From the NCBI GenBank assembly GCA_937875275.1, contig CALNCC010000164.1, positions 1 to 42,974 of the forward strand: a stretch of 42,974 bases of DNA, read 5' to 3'. The notes beneath the pieces were generated by a model. It did no database searches and was not told where the DNA came from. It was given only the letters and a program-made list of their open reading frames with translations. A program made the translations under genes and the position numbers. The stretch is from an uncultured Dysgonomonas sp. Its GTDB lineage: Bacteria > Bacteroidota > Bacteroidia > Bacteroidales > Dysgonomonadaceae. Shown here in pieces: positions 15,494-23,200 of the stretch. Position 1 is the stretch's first letter. Each line of letters starts with the position of its first letter.

Positions 15494-16048
15494 ATGAAAG
15501 TAGGAATGGTTGCTAAGCGGTATGCGAAAGCCTTGTATGGATATGCGAAGGAACAGAAGGCAGAAGATGCGGTTTATTCGGAAATGAAACGTCTTGCCGA
15601 AGCCTTTGCCCACGTGCCACAGTTGCGCATGGCGATGGACAATCCTACATTAGTGGAGAAAGATAAAGAAGCGTTACTGGCTGCTGCTGTGGGCAATACG
15701 ACGAGTGATGTTTATACGCGTTTTCTTAAGCTGGTGCTCAGCCAGCGTCGCGAGTCTTATCTGCAATCGATAGCCTTGTCGTACAAGGACATTTATAGTG
15801 AAGACAAGCGGATAAATACGGGGCTGTTGGTTACAGCATCGGAGGTAGACGAAGCGGTGAAAAGCAGGATGAAGCTTTTACTTAGCCGCATGAAGCCGGG
15901 TACACTCGAATTTGAAACGAGAGTAGACCCCGAGATCGGAGGCGGTTTCATGTTGTATGTAGACACATACCGTCTCGATGCAAGTATGAAAACCCAATTG
16001 AAACGTATCAAAAACAGTCTGATTGCCGAAAACAGCAAAAGAGGTTAA
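15494..16048 (+). CDS. atpH: ATP synthase F1 subunit delta
   Basis: A 184-residue OSCP/delta protein that joins the peripheral stalk to the top of F1. It shows VAKRYAKALYGYAKEQK at the N terminus, the six-helix core, and the C-terminal DPEIGGGFMLYVDTYRLDASMKTQLKRIKNSL. I chose ATG 15494; a TTG at 15485 overlaps the atpF stop and would add three residues (MND), so translational coupling through the TTG cannot be excluded. Confidence 0.93.
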   Translation: MKVGMVAKRYAKALYGYAKEQKAEDAVYSEMKRLAEAFAHVPQLRMAMDNPTLVEKDKEALLAAAVGNTTSDVYTRFLKLVLSQRRESYLQSIALSYKDIYSEDKRINTGLLVTASEVDEAVKSRMKLLLSRMKPGTLEFETRVDPEIGGGFMLYVDTYRLDASMKTQLKRIKNSLIAENSKRG

Positions 16049-16072
16049 CAAAAAAAGAAATTAGAAAGAAGT

Positions 16073-17659
16073 ATGTCTGAAAATATAAAAGCAAGCGAAG
16101 TTTCAAGCATCCTGAAGATGCAGTTGGACAACATAGACAGCCGTGTCCGTTTCGACGAAGTGGGAACGGTGCTTTATGTGGGCGATGGTGTTGTTCGTGT
16201 CTACGGACTGAAGAATGCCGAGGCTAACGAGCTACTTGAGTTCGACAACGGCATCAAGGCAGTTGTGATGAATCTTGAGGAAGACAACGTAGGAGCCGTG
16301 TTGCTGGGACCGTCCGACCAAATAAAGGAAGGATTCACCGTGAAGCGCACAGGGCGCATCGCCTCCATCAATGTGGGGATGGGATTGCTGGGGCGTGTCA
16401 TCACCCCTCTTGGCGACCCGATAGACGGTAGAGGTCCTATCACGGGCGAAACATTGGAAATGCCCCTCGAACGAAAAGCACCCGGTGTAGTATTTCGTCA
16501 GCCTGTTGCCGAACCCTTGCAGACCGGTATCAAAGCCATCGACTCGATGATTCCGATAGGAAAAGGACAGCGCGAGCTGATTATCGGCGACCGCCAAACC
16601 GGAAAGACAGCTATTGCCATAGATACGATTATCAATCAGCGCGCAGCATTCGAGGCGGGCAAACCCGTATATTGCATCTATGTGGCGATAGGACAAAAAG
16701 CATCTACCGTTGCCAATATTGTGGAAACATTGCACGAAAAAGGCGCGTTAGACTATACGGTAGTTGTGGCGGCCACAGCGGCAGAGTCGGCAGCGATGCA
16801 GTATTTCTCTGCATTCTCGGGAGCAGCTATCGGCGAATATTTCCGCGATACGGGGCATCATGCCCTTGTCGTATACGACGACTTGTCGAAACAGGCGGTA
16901 GCATATCGCGAGGTGTCGCTGATCCTTCGTCGTCCACCGGGGCGTGAAGCCTATCCGGGCGATGTGTTCTATCTACATTCGCGCCTGCTGGAGCGTGCAG
17001 CCAAAATAATTGCACAGCAAGAAGTTGCCGAGCAGATGAACGACCTTCCCGAATCGTTGGTAGGAAGAGTTATTGCCGGTGGATCGCTGACAGCACTGCC
17101 TATCATCGAAACCCAAGCCGGAGACGTGTCGGCATATATCCCAACCAATGTGATTTCGATTACCGACGGACAGATATTCCTCGACAGCGACCAATTCAAC
17201 GCCGGTTTGCGTCCGGCTATCGACGTGGGTATATCCGTGTCGCGCGTGGGAGGCTCGGCTCAGATAAAAGCAATGAAGAAGGTGGCGGGTACACTGAAAA
17301 TAGATCAGGCACAGTATCGTGAACTCGAAGCCTTTACCAAGTTTGGCGGGGAGATGGATGCCGTTACGGCAGCTACGATAGATCGCGGACAGAAAAACAC
17401 GCAATTGCTTGTGCAACCACAATATAGCCCGATGCCTGTGGAGAAAGAGGTGGCTGTGTTGTACTGCGGTACGCACGGATTGCTGAAGAATATTCCGTTG
17501 AATAAGATCAGAGAATTTGAAACCGAATTTCTGCGTGCTCTGGAGATGAAACATCAAGCCGATGCGTTGGATGTTCTCAAATCGGGTAAGTTGGACGAGG
17601 AGGTAGAAAAAATATTAAACTCGGTTGCGGCAGACGTTTCTGCTCAATACAAAAAGTAG
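16073..17659 (+). CDS. atpA: ATP synthase F1 subunit alpha
   Basis: A 528-residue non-catalytic nucleotide-binding subunit. Walker A is GDRQTGKT at residues 172-179; VYVAIGQKAST, the VVVAATAAESAA strand, VYDDLSKQAVAYREVSL, RPPGREAYPGD and VGISVSRVGGSAQ are all present. It pairs with beta to form the F1 hexamer. Length and motifs are normal. It begins 24 bases after atpH. Confidence 0.97.
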   Translation: MSENIKASEVSSILKMQLDNIDSRVRFDEVGTVLYVGDGVVRVYGLKNAEANELLEFDNGIKAVVMNLEEDNVGAVLLGPSDQIKEGFTVKRTGRIASINVGMGLLGRVITPLGDPIDGRGPITGETLEMPLERKAPGVVFRQPVAEPLQTGIKAIDSMIPIGKGQRELIIGDRQTGKTAIAIDTIINQRAAFEAGKPVYCIYVAIGQKASTVANIVETLHEKGALDYTVVVAATAAESAAMQYFSAFSGAAIGEYFRDTGHHALVVYDDLSKQAVAYREVSLILRRPPGREAYPGDVFYLHSRLLERAAKIIAQQEVAEQMNDLPESLVGRVIAGGSLTALPIIETQAGDVSAYIPTNVISITDGQIFLDSDQFNAGLRPAIDVGISVSRVGGSAQIKAMKKVAGTLKIDQAQYRELEAFTKFGGEMDAVTAATIDRGQKNTQLLVQPQYSPMPVEKEVAVLYCGTHGLLKNIPLNKIREFETEFLRALEMKHQADALDVLKSGKLDEEVEKILNSVAADVSAQYKK

Positions 17660-17671
17660 AATAGTTGGCTT

Positions 17672-18562
17672 ATGGCATCGTTGAGGGAAATAAAAAGCCG
17701 GATCAATTCGGTCAATAGTACGAGGAAGATTACGTCGGCAATGAAGATGATTGCTTCGGCAAAATTGCGTAAGGCGCAGACGGCGATTACCAATTTCTTG
17801 CCTTATCAGAAGAAGTTGGATGCTATCCTTACCAATCTGTTGTCGTCCGATATCGCCTACGATTCGCCCTTTCTCGACCAGCGAGAAGTGAAGCGTGTTG
17901 CGATCATCGCCTTTTCTTCCAATTCGAGCCTGTGTGGAGCCTACAATGCCAATGTGGTTAAAGAGTTCAAATCGGCATACGGCAAAGTGAGCCATTTGGG
18001 AAAAGAAAATGTGCTTGTATATCCGGTTGGCAAGATGATGTCGAAAGCCATTCAGCGTATGGGCATTACCGCCGAAGGCAGTTATGAAGAACTGATAGGG
18101 GCTACCACCTACGAAGGGGTGCAGGAATTTGCAAAAGTAATTATTGATAAATATACGGCAGGCGAACTGGACGAAGTGATATTGATATATCATCACTTTG
18201 TATCCACCGGCACGCAGATACTTTCGAATGCAAAATATCTGCCGTTCGACCTCAATAGCGAAGCCGACAAATTGGGTGCTGACGAATCAGCAAACATGCA
18301 ATCCGATTATATTTTCGAGCCTACGCAAGAGGAGATCATGCGCAACCTGATACCTGTGGTACTATATTCGCGTATGTATGCCGCACTGTTAGACGCCAGC
18401 GCATCGGAGCATGCCTCGCGTACAATAGCGATGCAGGTGGCGACAGACAATGCCGACGATTTGATTCAGGATCTTACTATCCAGTACAACAAATCGCGCC
18501 AGCAGGGAGTAACCAACGAGTTGCTCGACATTATCGGGGGAGCATCGGCTCTGCAAGGATAA
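17672..18562 (+). CDS. atpG: ATP synthase F1 subunit gamma
   Basis: A 296-residue central shaft. The N-terminal helix (LREIKSRINSVNSTRKITSAMKMIASAKLRKA) and C-terminal helix (DNADDLIQDLTIQYNKSRQQGVTNELLDIIGGASAL) form the coiled coil that turns inside the hexamer; the central Rossmann-like part shows FSSNSSLCGAYNANV. It is the last gene of the operon, 12 bases after atpA, and is followed by a terminator. Confidence 0.96.
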   Translation: MASLREIKSRINSVNSTRKITSAMKMIASAKLRKAQTAITNFLPYQKKLDAILTNLLSSDIAYDSPFLDQREVKRVAIIAFSSNSSLCGAYNANVVKEFKSAYGKVSHLGKENVLVYPVGKMMSKAIQRMGITAEGSYEELIGATTYEGVQEFAKVIIDKYTAGELDEVILIYHHFVSTGTQILSNAKYLPFDLNSEADKLGADESANMQSDYIFEPTQEEIMRNLIPVVLYSRMYAALLDASASEHASRTIAMQVATDNADDLIQDLTIQYNKSRQQGVTNELLDIIGGASALQG

Positions 18563-18586
18563 GAGATCGACAGATATAATATATAT

Positions 18587-18627
18587 AAACGAGGCAGTTT
18601 CATCGCGAGACTACCTCGTTTTATTTT
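18587..18627 (+). terminator. Terminator of the ATP synthase operon
   Basis: AAACGAGG (18587-18594) pairs with CCTCGTTT (18614-18621), with a 19-base loop that can add inner pairs, followed by TTATTTTA. It lies 25 bases after the atpG stop. Confidence 0.8.
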
Positions 18628-18685
18628 ATGATGTGAATGGAATCGGATTGAGTGCTGCGATTACATAATATTTCGGCTGCTTTTC

Positions 18686-18715
18686 TTGCTTATTGTTCTT
18701 TTTCTTTTACCTTTA
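18686..18715 (+). promoter_or_regulatory. Candidate promoter for the small membrane protein at 18775
   Basis: TTG at 18686-18688, then 19 bases, then TACCTTTA at 18708-18715. The -7 box differs from TAnnTTTG only at its last base. The leader would be about 55 bases. Confidence 0.35.
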
Positions 18716-18774
18716 TGCAGAACTGATGTTCGAGCGATGATCGGATCGAAATTATCTTAAAATAACACAACGCG

Positions 18775-19140
18775 ATGGAAACAAGTAAATTGAAGAAAGT
18801 ATTGCATCACATCCCTGAGGTTCTGATTCTGTTAGTTGCCTTATACTGGTTTTTAGATAATCTGTTAGCCACGCCTTCGCATGTCAACTATTTCATGCTT
18901 GCGGTTATCGCATTTGTTTCGGCACTCATTGTGTCGAGAAATAAAATTATGGCGCTTCTGTTATCTCTGATTATCGGGGTGGGTAGCCTATATATGCTTC
19001 TTGCAGTATTTTCGGAATATCATGAGTTTCCCAAAGGCGATGCGGATGGGCTGAAATTGTTGTTAGTGGGTGTGTCTATGTTTGTTCTCACGCTGTCTGC
19101 TTCTATTTTTATTCCGATAAAGTATTTTAAGAAACAATAA
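18775..19140 (+). CDS. Small integral membrane protein of unknown function
   Basis: A 121-residue protein with four hydrophobic helices: VLILLVALYWFLDNLLA, YFMLAVIAFVSALIVS, IMALLLSLIIGVGSLYMLLAVF and LKLLLVGVSMFVLTLSASIFI, with a basic N terminus and tail (KYFKKQ). I do not recognise a family; it has the look of the small DUF-type membrane proteins common in Bacteroidota. It is a single-gene unit behind the atp terminator and converges with the minus-strand 49-residue gene 36 bases away. Confidence 0.7.
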   Translation: METSKLKKVLHHIPEVLILLVALYWFLDNLLATPSHVNYFMLAVIAFVSALIVSRNKIMALLLSLIIGVGSLYMLLAVFSEYHEFPKGDADGLKLLLVGVSMFVLTLSASIFIPIKYFKKQ

Positions 19141-19176
19141 ATATCAGACTGTATAGGGAGAGCCGGTCGATACAAA

Positions 19177-19326
19177 CTACCCAAACAAACCGAGGAGAGA
19201 TAGAAAATCGGTACTGAAAAAGTATGCTAATAAAAGAACAATGACTACGAATATTATTCCTAATATTAGCTCGAACAGGTGTTCTTTTTCTCTTGCGTCA
19301 TTCTCATCTTTTTTGTCATCTTCCAT
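19177..19326 (-). CDS. Overlooked 49-residue single-pass membrane peptide
   Basis: An ATG at 19326 opens a 49-codon frame ending TAG. The product has a highly charged N-terminal part (MEDDKKDENDAREKEHLFEL), one strong transmembrane helix (ILGIIFVVIVLLLAYFF) and a short tail. It starts 17 bases after the stop of the glycosyltransferase gene on the same strand, so it is probably read from the same transcript. Charge pattern and clean helix argue for a real gene; the function is unknown. Confidence 0.55.
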   Translation of the reverse strand: MEDDKKDENDAREKEHLFELILGIIFVVIVLLLAYFFSTDFLSLLGLFG

Positions 19327-19343
19327 CGTAGTTCTTTTTATAT

Positions 19344-20192
19344 TTACAACCGATCTTTAAACCAATATTTTACAGCCCACAATTTACGATATAATTTGCG
19401 TAAACGGAAGCGGTGCTTATAGTGATATTTGCTCGTGTAATATTTATCTCTGCGTGCCTGAATCGGATAATTGTCCAACAAACTCCAATCGCGTTGGAAG
19501 ATTTCGTTTGTTGAGATTTCGGCTATTCCGTATTTCTTTGCCAAGATGGAATAAATACTCTGGTCGTGCCTGTTCTCCTTGAATCCGGGCAGATTGGGTA
19601 CTCGCGAAGGCGAGTCGGTAGCCAAACTGTAATCGTCGAGGTAGGCTTGATACCAATCTCTTACAAATTGCATCACTGTCGGGCTTTTCTTGAAAAATAT
19701 AATTGTCGATTCAAATTGTGGAGTGTGCGTATATGCTTTGTTGTCAAGAACCCCATAATAGGCAAAAAGGTCTGCTTTAGTCCACTCATATTCGTAATAG
19801 AGTGTTTCGGGCATCCCGTTATAACTTACCTCTTGGCTCTTCACACCCAAGATTCCTGTCGGTGTTTTGTCTACCATGTCGTAGTATTCGAGCAGGCGAT
19901 TGCGCCCATTCGGATTGAGATAACAACCGATGTCGGAATAGAGAAGGACATCTCCGTCCTGCATCTTTTCCAAAATCTGGAGAATGAAATATGGTTTCCA
20001 GCACCAATAGCCGAATCCTCTGGAATAGGGAATCAGATATCGTCCCCATTTGGCATAGAAATCTTTATCTAAATTCTTTTCGCTGACAGTGTGTATATCG
20101 TCAAATATCTCCATGTCTTCCGCCATCTTTCTGAAACGGGGAAAACCCTCAGTGAGATAATAACTTCCGAATGTGCAGATTGCTCTCTTCAT
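19344..20192 (-). CDS. Putative glycosyltransferase (GT-A-like)
   Basis: A 282-residue soluble protein. RGFGYWCWKPYFILQ is followed by DVLLYSDIGCYLN, where S-D-I-G-C stands where GT-A enzymes carry their metal-binding DxD. Further on are FESTIIFFKKSP and the acid-base-like ENRHDQSIYSILAKKYG. These motifs match a group of uncharacterised glycosyltransferase-like proteins in polysaccharide and LPS loci. The C terminus is very basic (KYHYKHRFRLRKLYRKLW), consistent with membrane association. The sugar and acceptor are unknown. It sits downstream of the alpha-2-macroglobulin terminator and upstream of the 49-residue peptide. Confidence 0.65.
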   Translation of the reverse strand: MKRAICTFGSYYLTEGFPRFRKMAEDMEIFDDIHTVSEKNLDKDFYAKWGRYLIPYSRGFGYWCWKPYFILQILEKMQDGDVLLYSDIGCYLNPNGRNRLLEYYDMVDKTPTGILGVKSQEVSYNGMPETLYYEYEWTKADLFAYYGVLDNKAYTHTPQFESTIIFFKKSPTVMQFVRDWYQAYLDDYSLATDSPSRVPNLPGFKENRHDQSIYSILAKKYGIAEISTNEIFQRDWSLLDNYPIQARRDKYYTSKYHYKHRFRLRKLYRKLWAVKYWFKDRL

Positions 20193-20221
20193 CTTGTTCG
20201 AGTTGCTTTGTATATAATCAC

Positions 20222-20255
20222 AAAAATAGGGTATTTATTTTATAATACCCTATTT
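20222..20255 (-). terminator. Terminator of the alpha-2-macroglobulin gene
   Basis: Arms 20224-20235 and 20244-20255 (AAATAGGGTATT and its complement) form a perfect 12-bp stem with an 8-base loop; on the minus strand five T residues follow. It separates the large gene from the glycosyltransferase gene, which therefore needs its own promoter. Confidence 0.85.
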
Positions 20256-20275
20256 CGCTTATTTATCTCGTGTTG

Positions 20276-23200
20276 TTATTTGCCTTGCTTTACTTCTACC
20301 CATTGCCCCGATGTGCGGCTTTGCTCTTCGGGGTTATACATGGCTTCGCAACTTACGGCAGGCAGATAGAACCGTCCGCAATATGCCGCTTGCAGTTTGA
20401 TGCGGAATGTCTGCGAATAACCTGCGCCCAAGTTGAAGTATGTCAACACTCTATCGTCTCTGATGTCTTGATAGTTGTATCCGCCCGTCGCCGAGCCTCC
20501 TCCATAGAGGCGGGTGTTGAAAATCTCCCATCCCGAAGCGAATATATTGGTCAGAGCAAGATCAGTCAACGACTGTCCCGACACATTCTGAACAACTACT
20601 TTGGCATAAAATTCTGTCCCTTGCGGCAACGAACTCACTTTGATCTCCTGACCGCTTTCGTTTTCGTATGTAACATAAAGGTTTACATTGCCCTTGATAG
20701 GAGGCACTGTGCTTGCGATAGGTTTACTGCGACCTATCAACCGCACATAGAGCTCGCCCCCGCTGTTGTTCGTAAACTTAACATTTACCTTCTCCTGTGG
20801 TTTGATGTCTAATTCGCTGTACGGTTTGCCCGAATTTACAGGAGACTGTTTCACTCCGTTCAATTCCCATTCATACGAGATAGCACCTTTGCCCATCTTC
20901 TCGGCAAGTTTCGACATCGCTATCAACCCGAATGCCGCAGTCTGAGTAGTTACATAATCTGAGTTGAGGCTTTCTGCCACATTGAACGATAGTTTCAGAG
21001 CTTTATCCGTCTGATCCATCAACAGGTATGTCTCCATTATCATAGCCTCGTCGCGTGCCGAAGAGCCATACGTATTGTTGTTGAAAGAATATCGGTCGAC
21101 GGTTTCGGTTGCACTGCGCAGCAATTGATTTGCCGCATCGGTTTTGCCGGCAATAAGGTATGCCGCCGCCAAACGCCAACGAGCCTGATTGGATATTTCT
21201 TTCATTTCCTTCAATCGGTTCATAGCTCCCAGTTCGGGTTCGCCCACCAATGCTAATGTATATAGCCTGTATGCTTGTTGCAAGTCGCTCATCGAGTGCT
21301 CGTAATACGAATTGTATAGGTCGCGCTTATTCCAACTTTGAGAGGCTTTTTTCTGGAACTTCTTCCAGCGGTCGATTACCGACGTTGGCACATCCCATCC
21401 CGCACGTTTGGCTTCGACGAGGAAGTGTCCGGCATAGGTTGTTACCCACTCGGTAGGATAGCTGTTGCCCGGCCAATATACGATGCCTCCATCGCCCAAC
21501 TGACGCGCGCAGATGATTTTTATACCTTCTTTGATATTGTTGTCGATCACATTTTTTTCCTTGTCGGTATATTCAACGAAGTTGCTGATATAGAGCAGAG
21601 GGAATGTTTGCGAGGTTACCTGTTCCGAGCATCCGTGCGGATAGTTGCGCAGGAACGACATATTCTTGTTGAAGTCGATGCCCGGCATGCGCGAAACTTC
21701 GAGTTTTACCCAGTCCTCAGCTTGAGGCGAATCCATTGCTATATCTAACGTGTGCACCCCTTTGGCTTTGACCATCGCTTGCGATGACACCAATACCGGC
21801 GGATTGGGGTTGCGAATCTCTATTTCGATAGTTTCGGTTGCCGCTTCGCCGCCACCTGTGGCTTTTATTGTAACTGTCTCGTGCCCGATTTTGTTCGGTA
21901 CTTTCACTTTGAAGTAAACCATCTTGTCGCCTGTTTCGGAGAATGAGACAGACTTAGATGTTCCGTCGGTAAATTGGAACAAGCCTTTCGATTCTACTTT
22001 TACCGATACATCTTTCACTTTCTTGTCCATCGCAAATACGTTTACCGGCAAAAGGATTTCCTCGCCCGGTCCGGCAACGCGTGGCAGTGTAGATAATATC
22101 ATCAACGGATTTTTTACCTGTGTCGTTTTCTCTGCATTTCCGTATGCTCCATTTTGGTTTCCGGCAACGACCATCGTGCGCACCGAGCCTACATACGGAG
22201 GCATCATTATTTTGTGAGTATTCGTTTTGCCACCCTTCAACGTGAATGGACCTAAGAATTTCACTACGGGTTTGAAGCGGTTCGATGATTCTTGAGCCGG
22301 GTTCAAAGCCTCGTCGCCACCGATACTTAGCAGTGGACCGAATTTACCTGTCTGTGCACCTACTACAAGATCGTAGATGTCCCATGTGCGTACTCCTAAC
22401 GCCTGACGAGAATAGAACTCAGGCCAAGCATTCGGCGTCTTGAAGTTGGTAAGATCGAGCAAACCGTCATCGACAACCGCCAATGTGTAGGTCATGTCTT
22501 TTTTGTTCTGCTCAGATATAGAAACCGTAAATTCTTTTTCGGGACGCAATTCGTCCGGCATATTTATGACAGGTTTCAGTTCGGTCTCTTTGCTTGTTGC
22601 ACTAATGTTGAGCACGCCATACATGCGGATCGGCGAATCGTTATCGGTTTGGGCATGCGGTTGCAATAGTGTGGCAAAGATGTAGAAGTTAGGCAACATT
22701 TCATCCGTAACGGTGAATGTATATTTCGTGTCTTCCTTGTCGCTCACTTTTACCCAGTCTTTCGACAGAACCCTCGTTCCGTCTTCGATGCTTATCAAGG
22801 CTCGTCCGCTCGAACTTTGAGGTAGGATCACAGTCACTTTTTCCCCTACTTCGTACGATTGTTTGTCGGTAGAGAACGAAAGCATTGTTGGTCCGTCTGT
22901 TCCGCCCTTGTCGGAGCGACCACGCCACGAAGGCCAGTCGATGTACAACATCCGTCCCGAAGTGTGTCCGCCATCTTCGTCTTTCACCACCACGAGGTAT
23001 CGTCCCCAGTCGGGATAGTCGACACGGAATTTCACTTGCGCTTTTCCTCCGTTGGCGGTCGATATTTTTTCGTCCAACAACACCTCTGCCGATGTGCTGT
23101 TAACGTACGACGACAGACTTTCGTCGTTGCTGCTCCACCACCACGACCATCTCAGTTTGTAAATCTTCACACTCATGTTTTTCCTGTTCACAGGTTTGCC

